Part shown: one piece after another, positions 1 to 7,698 of the stretch | How positions within the stretch are numbered: position 1 is the stretch's first letter | Layout of the letters: each line of letters begins with the position of its first letter | Source of the DNA: Aliihoeflea aestuarii | Lineage (GTDB): Bacteria; Pseudomonadota; Alphaproteobacteria; Rhizobiales; Rhizobiaceae | NCBI RefSeq assembly: GCF_024105665.1 | Contig: NZ_JAAAMK010000002.1 | Coordinates: 186,001-250,000, forward strand | Reading direction: 5' to 3' | Length of the DNA stretch: 64,000 bases | Notes under the pieces: generated by a model | Seen by the model: only the letters and a program-made list of their open reading frames with translations | Database searches by the model: none | Told to the model about the DNA's origin: nothing | Made by a program: the position numbers and the translations under genes

Positions 1-34
1 TCATTCCTCGTTAAGACAGGCAAGGAGATTTATC

Positions 35-166
35 ATGATCATCATCATGCTCGCAGCCACCATGACCCTCGCAATGCTGATCGCGACCGCTTTCAGCCTG
101 CATCAGGAAGCTCAGCGCGTACGCATCCAGGACAGGCAGCGGCAGATCGCGCGCCACCCGTTCTAG
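35..166 (+). CDS. Small single-span membrane peptide (43 aa), function unknown
   Basis: A 43-residue reading frame starts at ATG 35, seven bases after a clear AAGGAG ribosome site at 22-27. The first ~22 residues are almost all hydrophobic (MIIIMLAATMTLAMLIATAF), which predicts one membrane segment. A short charged tail rich in Arg, Gln and His follows. The stop lies 3 bases from the gyrA stop on the other strand, so the two genes converge. The strong ribosome site and the membrane-segment-plus-basic-tail design argue for a real small gene. I do not recognise the family and assign no function. The promoter lies outside the window. Confidence 0.6.
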   Translation: MIIIMLAATMTLAMLIATAFSLHQEAQRVRIQDRQRQIARHPF

Positions 167-169
167 AGG

Positions 170-2965
170 TTACTGGTCGCTTTCGCCCGACGCGGCATCG
201 GCCGCGTTCTGCGCAACGACTTCCGCTTCGCTCTCAAGTTCTTCGTCATCACCTTGCGGATCAGAAATCCGCTCAACCGAAACGACGTTCTCACCTTTCG
301 TCGTATTGAAGATCGTAACGCCCTTGGTTGCCCGGCTGGCTATGCGAATGCCCCCTACCGGCACCCGGATGACCTGTCCGCCGTTCGATACCATCATGAT
401 CTGGTCGTCGCTCTCGACGGGGAAGGCCGCGATCAGCGGGCCGATTTCCCCCATCTTCGACACATCCGTGGCGCGAATACCCTTGCCCCCGCGCCCGATG
501 ACGCGGAAGTCGTAGGAGGACGAGCGCTTGCCGTAGCCTTTTTCGCTGACGGTCAGCACGAACTCTTCGCGCGCTTTCAGTTCTTCATAGCGCTCACCGT
601 CGATCTGGGCGTCGCCGACGACCTCTTCGTTGGTCAGCGCGATCTCTTCGTCCTCGCCCGTCACCGATCGACGTTCGGCCGCGGATTGCTTGAGATAGGC
701 AGCCCGTTCGGCCGGCGTCGCATCGACATGGTGCAGGATCGCCATCGAAATGACGCGGCCGCCCTCGCTCAGATTGATCCCGCGCACCCCCGTCGAATTG
801 CGGCTTTGGAAAACGCGAACATCCGTCACGGGGAATCGGATGCACTGGCCGGTTCCCGCAGTCAGAAGGATGTCGTCATGCTCGGTGCAGGTATAGACGC
901 CGAGAATCTCGTCGCCATCCTCATCGAGCTTCATCGCGATCTTGCCGTTGCGGTTGACCTGCGTGAAGTCCGACAGCTTGTTGCGGCGAACCGTGCCGCG
1001 CGTCGTTGCGAACATGACGTCGAGATTGGCCCAGCTTTCCTCGTCTTCCGGCAGCGGCATGATCGTCGTGATGCGCTCGCCTTCCTGCAAAGGCAACATA
1101 TTGCGCAGGAACTTGCCGCGCGATTGCGGCGTCCCGATCGGCAAACGCCAAACCTTTTCCTTGTAGACGATGCCGCGCGAGGAAAAGAACAGGATCGGCG
1201 TGTGCGTGTTGGCCACGAACAGCCGCGTTACGAAATCCTCGTCCTTGGTCGACATGCCGGAGCGGCCTTTGCCGCCGCGCCGCTGCGCCCGGTAGATCGA
1301 GAGCGGGACGCGCTTGATATAGCCGGAATGACTGACCGTGACGACCATGTCCTCGCGCGCGATCAGGTCCTCGTCGTCCATGTCCGCGCCGCCTTCGACA
1401 AGCTCGGTGCGCCGGGGCGTTCCGAACTCGTCGCGCACGGCGATCAGCTCGTCCTTGACGATCTGCTGGATGCGCGCGCGCGACGACAGGATATCGAGGA
1501 AATCCTTGATCTCGTCGCCGATCGAATTCAGTTCGTCGGCAATTTCATCGCGTCCGAGTGCAGTCAGGCGCTGCAGACGCAGTTCGAGAATCGCGCGCGC
1601 CTGCTCCTCGGAGAGATTGTAGGTGCCGTCGTCCTCGTTGATCCGGTGACGCGGATCGTCAATGAGACGGATCAACGATTCCACTTCATGCGCTGGCCAG
1701 CGCCGCGTCATCAACTGCTCGCGCGCCGTCTGAGGGTCGGGCGCCTTGCGGATCAGCGCGATCACTTCGTCGATATTGGCGACCGCGATCGCCAGACCGA
1801 CGAGAACATGGGCGCGCTCGCGGGCCTTCCGCAGAAGATACTTCGTACGCCGGCTGATGACGTCCTCGCGGAAGAAGACGAAGGCGCGCAGCATGTCGAG
1901 CAGGTTGAGCTGTTCCGGCTTGCCACCGTTGAGAGCGACCACATTGGCCCCGAACGAGGTCTGCAACGGCGTGAACCTGTAAAGCTGGTTCAAGATGACA
2001 TCCGCAACAGCATCGCGCTTCAGCTCGATGACCACACGATAGCCCTGCCGGTCGGATTCGTCGCGAATATCCGAGACGCCCTCGATGCGCTTGTCGCGGA
2101 CGAGTTCGGCCATCTTCTCGATCATCGATGCCTTGTTCACCTGAAAGGGAACTTCGGTGACGATGATGGCTTCGCGATCGCCACGCATGGGTTCGACATG
2201 AACCTTGCCACGCATGAGGATCGAGCCGCGCCCGGTCTCGTAAGCGCTACGGATGCCGGCCTTGCCGAGGATAATGCCTCCGGTCGGAAAATCGGGACCG
2301 GGGATGATCTCCATCAATTCGTGAAGCTCAATCGCGGGATTGTCGATCAGTGCGATGCAGCCGTTGATCACTTCGACAAGATTGTGCGGCGGGATATTGG
2401 TCGCCATGCCGACCGCGATACCGCCGGACCCGTTGACGAGCAGGTTCGGAAAGCGCGCCGGCAGAACCTTCGGCTCCTGGTCGGACGCGTCATAGGTGTC
2501 CTGCCAATCGACGGTATCCTTGTCGATATCTTCCAGAAGCTCGTGCGCGACCTTGGTCAGGCGCGATTCGGTGTAACGCATCGCCGCCGGCGGGTCGCCG
2601 TCGATCGAGCCGAAATTGCCCTGCCCGTCGATGAGCGGCACGCGCAGCGACCAATCCTGCGCCATACGCACCAATGCGTCGTAGATCGATGCGTCGCCAT
2701 GCGGGTGATACTTACCCATCACGTCGGCAACCGGGCGCGCCGATTTCACATATTTGCGGTTCCAGTAATAGGCGCTCTCATGGCTGGCGTAGAGAATGCG
2801 CCGATGCACCGGCTTCAAACCGTCGCGGACATCGGGAAGCGCGCGACTGACGATCACGCTCATCGCGTAGTCGAGATAGGAACGCTGCATTTCCTCGATG
2901 ATGGAAATCGGTTCGATGTCGTCCGGGCCGCCCTTTGGCCCGCGCGGTGTCGTCAGGTCAGTCAA
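170..2965 (-). CDS. gyrA: DNA gyrase subunit A
   Basis: GyrA is the breakage-reunion subunit of DNA gyrase, which introduces negative supercoils using ATP hydrolysed by GyrB. The 931-residue protein has the N-terminal topoisomerase domain with the catalytic tyrosine in AAMRYTE (Tyr131), then the C-terminal beta-pinwheel DNA-wrapping domain. The pinwheel carries the GyrA box QRRGGKG, which separates gyrase from ParC. In the quinolone-determining region the sequence is GDASIYD. The residue at the E. coli Ser83 position is Ala92, and the Asp87 equivalent (Asp96) is kept. Length is normal for alphaproteobacteria. It is transcribed alone, and a plausible promoter lies just upstream. The acidic C-terminal tail ends close to a convergent small gene. 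Confidence 0.98.
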   Translation of the reverse strand: MTDLTTPRGPKGGPDDIEPISIIEEMQRSYLDYAMSVIVSRALPDVRDGLKPVHRRILYASHESAYYWNRKYVKSARPVADVMGKYHPHGDASIYDALVRMAQDWSLRVPLIDGQGNFGSIDGDPPAAMRYTESRLTKVAHELLEDIDKDTVDWQDTYDASDQEPKVLPARFPNLLVNGSGGIAVGMATNIPPHNLVEVINGCIALIDNPAIELHELMEIIPGPDFPTGGIILGKAGIRSAYETGRGSILMRGKVHVEPMRGDREAIIVTEVPFQVNKASMIEKMAELVRDKRIEGVSDIRDESDRQGYRVVIELKRDAVADVILNQLYRFTPLQTSFGANVVALNGGKPEQLNLLDMLRAFVFFREDVISRRTKYLLRKARERAHVLVGLAIAVANIDEVIALIRKAPDPQTAREQLMTRRWPAHEVESLIRLIDDPRHRINEDDGTYNLSEEQARAILELRLQRLTALGRDEIADELNSIGDEIKDFLDILSSRARIQQIVKDELIAVRDEFGTPRRTELVEGGADMDDEDLIAREDMVVTVSHSGYIKRVPLSIYRAQRRGGKGRSGMSTKDEDFVTRLFVANTHTPILFFSSRGIVYKEKVWRLPIGTPQSRGKFLRNMLPLQEGERITTIMPLPEDEESWANLDVMFATTRGTVRRNKLSDFTQVNRNGKIAMKLDEDGDEILGVYTCTEHDDILLTAGTGQCIRFPVTDVRVFQSRNSTGVRGINLSEGGRVISMAILHHVDATPAERAAYLKQSAAERRSVTGEDEEIALTNEEVVGDAQIDGERYEELKAREEFVLTVSEKGYGKRSSSYDFRVIGRGGKGIRATDVSKMGEIGPLIAAFPVESDDQIMMVSNGGQVIRVPVGGIRIASRATKGVTIFNTTKGENVVSVERISDPQGDDEELESEAEVVAQNAADAASGESDQ

Positions 2966-3003
2966 CTGGTTTCACGATCGTGCTGATTGAATCACGCACA
3001 ATC

Positions 3004-3031
3004 TATATAGGATCGGGTTTGGAAACACCAA
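3004..3031 (-). promoter_or_regulatory. Putative gyrA promoter
   Basis: Reading the minus strand, TTGGTG (3031-3026) and TATATA (3009-3004) are separated by 16 bases and lie about 40 bases upstream of the gyrA ATG. This is a reasonable sigma-70-type arrangement found by eye. No transcript start is known. Confidence 0.4.
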
Positions 3032-3203
3032 TTGCCGAGGGTTTCGGCCGGCTGGAATTGTCCTTTTGAGATCAATTAATTAGGACGCATGCGGTAATTT
3101 GCGCAACGAAGTTGGGGAAAACGTCCCCGCTCCCTTTCCTCAACGGAGCGGCGACCGTCATCCAAAAGTACGCTAAGACTGACGCCAAACCGATCCATTC
3201 GAG

Positions 3204-3842
3204 GTGATCCGCGCGGTGATCGACAACATTTTCAATGCCTTCGTCACCCTTCTGGTGACGATCGATCCACCGGGTCTCGCGCCGCTCTTTCTGGCACTCA
3301 CAGCCGGAATGAATCGCAGCGAGCGGTCACAGGTCGGGCTGCGGGCGAGCCTGATCGCCTTCGCCATCCTCGCCCTCTTCGCCGTGGCCGGAACGACCAT
3401 ACTGGCCGTATTCGGCATCACGTTGCCGGCGTTCCGCGTAGCGGGCGGCTTGCTGCTCTTCTACATCGCCTTCGAAATGATCTTCGAACGACGGCAGGAT
3501 CGAAAGGAAAAGAGCGCTGACACCGCGATCACGCGCGATCATATCCGCAACGTGGCCGCATTTCCGCTGGCTCTGCCGTTGATCGCGGGTCCGGGCGCCA
3601 TTTCAGCAACGGTCCTGCTTTCAGGCACGTTCCAGTCGGCTCCGCAGCGCGTGATTCTGATGGCGATCCTGGCGGCCTGCATTTTCGTTACATGGATATT
3701 CCTGGTGCTCGCAGACCGGATCGACCGGTTTCTGGGCGAAACCGGTCGATCGATCCTCACACGGTTGCTCGGCGTCATTCTCGCCGCGCTCGCCGTTCAG
3801 TTCGTCGCCGACGGCGTCAAGGCGCTGATGGCGGCTTCCTGA
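3204..3842 (+). CDS. MarC family integral membrane protein
   Basis: A 212-residue membrane protein of the MarC/NAAT family (older name UPF0056). The opening segment FVTLLVTIDPPGLAPLFLAL is the family's first helix with its conserved Asp-Pro-Pro. Several further hydrophobic spans follow, separated by a basic cytoplasmic loop (RRQDRKEK). The length is typical. Family members were first linked to multiple antibiotic resistance, but that link has not held up and the transported substrate is unknown. The start is a GTG at 3204, where an in-frame stop lies only 21 bases upstream. A second GTG at 3216 is an alternative. The stop is 3 bases from the convergent DUF4168 gene. Confidence 0.85.
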   Translation: MIRAVIDNIFNAFVTLLVTIDPPGLAPLFLALTAGMNRSERSQVGLRASLIAFAILALFAVAGTTILAVFGITLPAFRVAGGLLLFYIAFEMIFERRQDRKEKSADTAITRDHIRNVAAFPLALPLIAGPGAISATVLLSGTFQSAPQRVILMAILAACIFVTWIFLVLADRIDRFLGETGRSILTRLLGVILAALAVQFVADGVKALMAAS

Positions 3843-3845
3843 GCG

Positions 3846-4277
3846 TTACTCTACGGGAGCCGGCTCGGCCGGAGCTGCCGGCGCGCCTACCGCTTGCTGG
3901 ATATAACCGTTGATCTGCTCGGCGAGCGCCGGATCGGTCTGCGCCTGCTGGATGATCTGGCCATATTCCTCGACCGTGATGCCTTCGACCGATTCGACAG
4001 CCTGCATCATCTCCTGGCTGGCTTCCTCGCGAACGGTGCCCTGTGCCTCCTCGCTTTCGGCTTCCTGAAGCTGCGGCGCATATGTCCGGTTGATCTCGTC
4101 GACCTGCAGGAAAGCGACGACGAAGGACTGAAGCTTGCCCTCATCATAAGTCGCCCCGGCAGGTGCCTCGACCGGCGCTTCCATGGTCTCCTGAGCCAAG
4201 GCCGGCGTCAGAGCCATCGCCGACACGCCGAGAGCCGCCGAAAGAATTGCGTTCCGAATCGTCTTGTTGAATGCCAT
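3846..4277 (-). CDS. Secreted DUF4168 domain protein
   Basis: A 143-residue exported protein. The N-terminus has a basic stretch, a hydrophobic core and the cleavage motif ALAQ near residue 29. The mature part matches the DUF4168 pattern: a helix starting KLQSFVVAFLQVDEINRTY, a helix with repeated Glu/Ala residues, and then ITVEEYGQIIQQAQTDPALA. The C-terminus is a short Pro-Ala-Glu tail. The domain is widespread in alphaproteobacteria and has no established role. A periplasmic helical protein is the safest description. It ends against marC and is probably transcribed alone from the 4278-4606 spacer. Confidence 0.8.
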   Translation of the reverse strand: MAFNKTIRNAILSAALGVSAMALTPALAQETMEAPVEAPAGATYDEGKLQSFVVAFLQVDEINRTYAPQLQEAESEEAQGTVREEASQEMMQAVESVEGITVEEYGQIIQQAQTDPALAEQINGYIQQAVGAPAAPAEPAPVE

Positions 4278-4606
4278 GATAAATCCATTCCCTTCCTGCG
4301 GCCGAATACATCCGGCCGTCTGGGTTCATGGCGAAAAGAATTGGGATAGAACGTCTTGGGTCGCTACAGGTCCAAAATCTTTCCGCCAACTTCACGCTGA
4401 TTTCGTCAGCATGATTGAGCGTGATGAATTTGGCATCCATGTTTCAAAATGCCACTCAATTGATCTGAGAACGTGAGATAAAAATTCAGGATTGCTGCCT
4501 TAATGCGCACAATTTTGCCGCACGGCAGCACCTTGCATGCTGAACGCGGAAATGCAGGAATTTAGGTAAAGAGTGAGATGGCCATCAGTCCCGGCCAGTG
4601 CCGTCA
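4278..4606. other. Intergenic spacer between DUF4168 gene and tRNA-Leu
   Basis: This AT-richer spacer of about 330 bases should hold the DUF4168 promoter and the 3' end of the tRNA-Leu transcript. I see a palindromic CGGCCG pair flanking 8 bases at about 4301-4320 and a TGCTGCC/GGCAGCA inverted repeat near 4494-4531. Neither is followed by a T run, so neither is a convincing terminator. I find no convincing gene. Confidence 0.5.
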
Positions 4607-4691
4607 TGGTGCGGTCGAGAAGACTCGAACTTCCACGGGTTGCCCCACAGCGACCTCAACGCTGCGCGTCTACCAATTCCGCCACGACCGC
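4607..4691 (-). tRNA. tRNA-Leu (anticodon GAG)
   Basis: The minus strand from 4691 folds as a class II tRNA. The acceptor GCGGTCG pairs with CGACCGC, the D-arm contains GGTAGACGCG, and the anticodon loop is TTGAGGT (anticodon GAG, reading CUC/CUU leucine codons). A long variable arm and a T-arm with GTTCGAGTC follow, then discriminator A and an encoded CCA (4609-4607). The long variable arm and anticodon both indicate leucine. It lies alone, divergent from lipB. Confidence 0.95.
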
Positions 4692-4855
4692 ACGCCATGA
4701 CAAAGCCGGTTTTGGCCGGCCCGGCGCAATTAGCAAATCACTCTGGAGCGCACAAGGCCGCGCGTCAGCTAAACGACATTATTTTGCCGATCCGGCGTGG
4801 ACGCAGCGTAAGACCGGTGGACGCTGGCCACACGATCTCATACATCCAGACCATC

Positions 4856-5566
4856 ATGACGACGCGCGACACCTTGCCCACCCAGTTTCTGCCGATCCCC
4901 GGCTCCGATCCGGTCGAGTGGCGGGTCGAAGACGGACTGGTCGACTACCCCGATGCACTTGCCTTCATGGAAGAGCGCGCGACGGCGATACGCGCCGGAA
5001 CGGCCGGTGAACTCATCTGGCTGGTAGAGCATCCGCCTCTTTATACTGCGGGGACGAGCGCCGATCCGACCGATCTTCTGGCCGCGGACCGGTTCCCGGT
5101 CTTCCAGGCAGGGCGCGGCGGCGAATATACCTATCACGGACCGGGTCAGCGCGTGGCCTATGTCATGCTCGATCTGAAGAGACGCCGCGAGGACGTACGC
5201 GTTTTCGTCGCGGCGCTGGAGGAGTGGATCATACGCGCGCTCGACCGCTTCAACGTCAAGGGTGAGCGGCGCGACGATCGCGTCGGCGTCTGGGTCGTCA
5301 GGCCCGATCGCCCGCCCCTGCCCGACGGCGCGCCGGTCGAAGACAAGATCGCGGCCATCGGCATTCGCCTGCGCCGCTGGGTGTCGTTTCACGGCATAGC
5401 GGTTAATGTCGATCCCGATCTGTCCCATTTCGGGGGCATCGTGCCTTGCGGGGTTCGAGGACACGGCATCACCAGCCTCGTCGATCTGGGCCTACCGGTT
5501 ACGATGGCCGATTTCGATCTCGCCCTCGAAGCGGCGTTCGGAGAAGTCTTCGGGGAAGTGACCTGA
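4856..5566 (+). CDS. lipB: Octanoyltransferase LipB
   Basis: LipB transfers octanoyl from acyl carrier protein to lipoyl domains, the first step of lipoate synthesis. One target, GcvH, is also encoded in this window. The 236-residue protein has the signature [12 protein letters not shown] (residues 87-98), the lysine of EDKIAAIG (Lys164) and the acyl-accepting cysteine of GGIVPCGV (Cys198). I chose ATG 4856 because it gives the usual alphaproteobacterial N-terminus. An upstream extension would run through the tRNA-Leu locus. The ribosome site is weak. The gene ends 20 bases before the convergent SOS-controlled peptide. Confidence 0.95.
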   Translation: MTTRDTLPTQFLPIPGSDPVEWRVEDGLVDYPDALAFMEERATAIRAGTAGELIWLVEHPPLYTAGTSADPTDLLAADRFPVFQAGRGGEYTYHGPGQRVAYVMLDLKRRREDVRVFVAALEEWIIRALDRFNVKGERRDDRVGVWVVRPDRPPLPDGAPVEDKIAAIGIRLRRWVSFHGIAVNVDPDLSHFGGIVPCGVRGHGITSLVDLGLPVTMADFDLALEAAFGEVFGEVT

Positions 5567-5586
5567 TCCGGGCATTCGGCAAATTG

Positions 5587-5673
5587 TCAGACGGCGACCA
5601 GCCACAGCGCCAGCGTCATGATGAAAGCGCCGATCGAGACCAACGAAACGAGATCATGGATGAGAGCGGACAT
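5587..5673 (-). CDS. SOS-controlled 28-residue membrane peptide, SidA-like candidate
   Basis: A 28-residue frame on the minus strand starts at ATG 5673 and ends at TGA 5587. A strong AGGAGA ribosome site precedes it. The peptide begins MSALIHDLVSLVSIGAFIMT and ends LALWLVAV, so nearly the whole length is one membrane segment with a short polar N-terminus. Two GTTC-N7-GTTC motifs, the alphaproteobacterial LexA operator, lie directly upstream, and the nearer one covers the ribosome site. Known biology: Caulobacter SidA is a 29-residue inner-membrane peptide induced by the SOS response that blocks division through FtsW/FtsN. Similarity here is in size, topology and regulation only. I do not claim sequence homology. 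The gene is too short for most annotation pipelines. Confidence 0.65.
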   Translation of the reverse strand: MSALIHDLVSLVSIGAFIMTLALWLVAV

Positions 5674-5678
5674 GATGT

Positions 5679-5693
5679 GTTCTCCTATTGTTC
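5679..5693 (-). promoter_or_regulatory. LexA (SOS) box, proximal, upstream of the 28-residue peptide
   Basis: On the plus strand the site reads GTTCTCCTATTGTTC, an exact GTTC-N7-GTTC. On the coding strand it reads GAAC-N7-GAAC. It ends 5 bases from the ATG at 5673 and includes the AGGAGA ribosome site, so LexA bound here would sit over the start of the message. Confidence 0.75.
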
Positions 5694-5703
5694 TCTGCAA
5701 TGT

Positions 5704-5718
5704 GTTCTTATTTTGTTC
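5704..5718 (-). promoter_or_regulatory. LexA (SOS) box, distal, upstream of the 28-residue peptide
   Basis: The plus strand reads GTTCTTATTTTGTTC, a second exact GTTC-N7-GTTC match, 25 bases from the first. It overlaps an AT-rich stretch next to TTGCAA (5722-5727), which could serve as a -35 element for the minus-strand gene. Two perfect operators in 40 bases are unlikely by chance in this GC-rich DNA. Confidence 0.75.
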
Positions 5719-5855
5719 TTTTTGCAAGCACATATTGGAGCATGCCGTAGACGTCCCCCTGAACGACTCATGAATGCGTTGTAATCCAAGGGTTCAGACA
5801 GCCGCCCGTATCCTGGTCTCCATAAACGCGATCAGGCGTTCCGGGGATTTTCGAC

Positions 5856-6197
5856 ATGAAGCATATTGGTGTTCTGGGGATGATCGCGGCGATGCTGCTC
5901 ACCGCGCTGCCGGCAACCGCACAGGATCGCGGCTATTATGGGCTTGGCGGCGGACACCGCCCCGGCAGCGAGTTTTTCGCGCCCGGTCGCGGTTACGATC
6001 GGGATTGGACCACCGGTCGCCGCAATCACGGCGGTTGCTCGCCCGGCGACGCGTTGCACAAGGCGGAGCGGATGGGCATCCGGCGCGCGCAAATCGCGAA
6101 CGTAAACAGACGAACGATCGATATCGTCGGCCGGTCACGCGGTGAACGCATCCATGTGACGTTCGCCCGCGCGCCGCGCTGCCCGCTTGTGGGTTAG
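5856..6197 (+). CDS. Small secreted protein, function unknown
   Basis: A 113-residue protein with a clear signal peptide (MKHIGVLGMIAAMLLTALPA, then TAQ as a likely cleavage site). A Gly/Arg/Tyr-rich linker follows. The C-terminal half begins at CSPGDALHKAERMGIRRA, continues with short beta-like stretches, and holds a second cysteine near the end, suggesting one disulphide. Similar small periplasmic proteins are common in Hyphomicrobiales, but I know of no assigned role. ATG 5856 follows a GGGGA ribosome site. Its TAG stop shares the tetranucleotide TTAG with the stop of the convergent MucR-like gene. Confidence 0.7.
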   Translation: MKHIGVLGMIAAMLLTALPATAQDRGYYGLGGGHRPGSEFFAPGRGYDRDWTTGRRNHGGCSPGDALHKAERMGIRRAQIANVNRRTIDIVGRSRGERIHVTFARAPRCPLVG

Positions 6198-6625
6198 TCG
6201 TCGGACGAGCCGGCGTCGGGACGCCCAAGTCCCATGGATTTGGCGATCTTGGAGCGCTCGACGGCATAATTGGGCGCGACCATGGGATAGTCGTCCGGTA
6301 GCCCCCATTTGCGGCGATACTGCTCGGGCGTCAGGCCGTAGCGCGCCATCAGGTGCCGCGACAGCGTCCTGAATTTGCGTCCGTCTTCCAGCGAGATAAT
6401 GTAATCCGGTGTCACGGACTTTTTTACCGGAACGGCTGGTTCCTGCGCGGGTTCGGTCGAGACAGCCCCCAAGCGTGAACTGATGGATTGATGAACCGAA
6501 CCAATCAATCCCGGTACTTCGGACGCGGGCACAGGATTATGACTGACATACGCACAGACGATTTGCGTCGTCAGTTCCAGGAGATGCTCCTCGTCGGGGC
6601 GCCCGCCTACACTATGTTCGTTCAT
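6194..6625 (-). CDS. MucR/Ros-family transcriptional regulator, zinc ligands altered
   Basis: A 143-residue member of the Ros/MucR family, DNA-binding regulators of surface polysaccharide, motility and symbiosis or virulence genes. The C-terminal half keeps the family core: VTPDYIISLEDGRKF, then LSRHLMARYGLTPEQYRRKW and DYPMVAPNYA. In Ros the zinc is held by C-x2-C plus two histidines. Here the cysteine positions are Ser78 and Asp81, His91 is kept, and the second His position is Tyr96. A zinc-free fold, as known for some Mesorhizobium family members, is therefore likely. ATG 6625 is chosen because GGAG lies 8 bases upstream. The frame is open further upstream but without a ribosome site. Confidence 0.85.
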   Translation of the reverse strand: MNEHSVGGRPDEEHLLELTTQIVCAYVSHNPVPASEVPGLIGSVHQSISSRLGAVSTEPAQEPAVPVKKSVTPDYIISLEDGRKFRTLSRHLMARYGLTPEQYRRKWGLPDDYPMVAPNYAVERSKIAKSMGLGRPDAGSSDD

Positions 6626-6802
6626 TACGCATACTCCGCCGCTCAATACAGATAGCGTCTCGGACCGGGCACTCAAGACCGACCGTCGAATCGCTATATG
6701 ACTGAGTCAGTTCTAGATCGCGATCGCGGCCGCGTCAGGTCACCAGATATATCCGCTTGTCAGGTGGTAAACCTCAAGCCAATAACCAAGCGTGATTTTG
6801 AA

Positions 6803-7561
6803 TCAAATCTTTCCGAATACAGCCGCAATCGCCAGGAAATCGGCCGCTTTCAGGCTTGCGCCTCCAACGAGTGCGCCATTCACGTCATCCACAGCCATCA
6901 GTTCGGCTGCGTTCGAGGATTTGACGGATCCACCGTAAAGCAGGGGGACGGTCATGGCGGCGTCGCCGAGCTTTCGCGTCAGTTCGGCCCTGATATGCGC
7001 ATGGGCGACGCCGACATCGGCGGCGGTGGGCGTCAGGCCGGTGCCGATGGCCCAGACGGGTTCATAGGCGACGAGCGTGTTCGCGGCAGTCGCCTCCACG
7101 GGAACCGAGCCTGCGATCTGTGCCGACAGAACGTCGAGCGTTTCACCTGCTTCGCGCTCGGAGCGTGTTTCTCCGATGCAGATGATAGCCTTTAGACCTG
7201 CCGCCCAGGCGGCGGTCGCCTTCCTGGCCACGGTTTCGCTGGTCTCGTTGTGGTCGGCACGCCGTTCCGAATGCCCGACGATGACGCAGGTCGCACCGGC
7301 ATCGACCAGCATATCGGCCGAAATGTCGCCGGTATGCGCACCGGCCGCGTCGGCATGGCAATCCTGCCCGCCGATCGCGACACCGGAATCCGTCACGAGA
7401 GGCTGCGCTCGGCTCAAAAGTGTGGCCGGCAGACAGACGACGAGGTCCACGTCTGGAAAGCGTGCATGCCCCTCGACGATTTCACTCAGCTCGGAAAGGG
7501 ACGAGGCGACGCCGTTCATCTTCCAGTTGCCGGCAAGAACGGGTCGGATTTGTGCGCTCAT
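6803..7561 (-). CDS. tpiA: Triosephosphate isomerase
   Basis: TpiA interconverts dihydroxyacetone phosphate and glyceraldehyde 3-phosphate in glycolysis and gluconeogenesis. The 252-residue sequence carries all the catalytic residues: Lys14 in GNWKMNG, His97 in VGHSERR and Glu167 in [11 protein letters not shown]. The phosphate-binding loop LYGGSVK is near the C-terminus. The gene is divergent from ppiD across a 137-base spacer, which must contain both promoters. The ribosome site is weak (GAGATGACAG). Nothing is unusual in the protein. Confidence 0.97.
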   Translation of the reverse strand: MSAQIRPVLAGNWKMNGVASSLSELSEIVEGHARFPDVDLVVCLPATLLSRAQPLVTDSGVAIGGQDCHADAAGAHTGDISADMLVDAGATCVIVGHSERRADHNETSETVARKATAAWAAGLKAIICIGETRSEREAGETLDVLSAQIAGSVPVEATAANTLVAYEPVWAIGTGLTPTAADVGVAHAHIRAELTRKLGDAAMTVPLLYGGSVKSSNAAELMAVDDVNGALVGGASLKAADFLAIAAVFGKI

Positions 7562-7698
7562 CTGTCATCTCGCTGTCGGTTCATCGCTATGGGATCGCTG
7601 CTTGGTACCAAAAAGCGTCGACAAAGCAATCGACAGCGTCGGTCCGTAACGGTATTCCGACACTCGACAATTGTTGATCCAATGCGGGAAAGTTGAAA

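Noticed and set aside
254-2986. 910-codon open frame antisense to gyrA
   Set aside because: It is the mirror of a high-GC coding region. Its translation is Arg/Asp/His-rich low-complexity with no family, while gyrA on the other strand is unambiguous.
4144-4440. 98-codon minus-strand frame over the DUF4168 start and its leader
   Set aside because: It overlaps the signal-peptide coding part of the DUF4168 gene in another frame and has no ribosome site or domain.
4704-4719. GCCGG/CCGGC hairpin next to tRNA-Leu as its terminator
   Set aside because: It lies upstream of the tRNA on the minus strand and is not followed by T residues.
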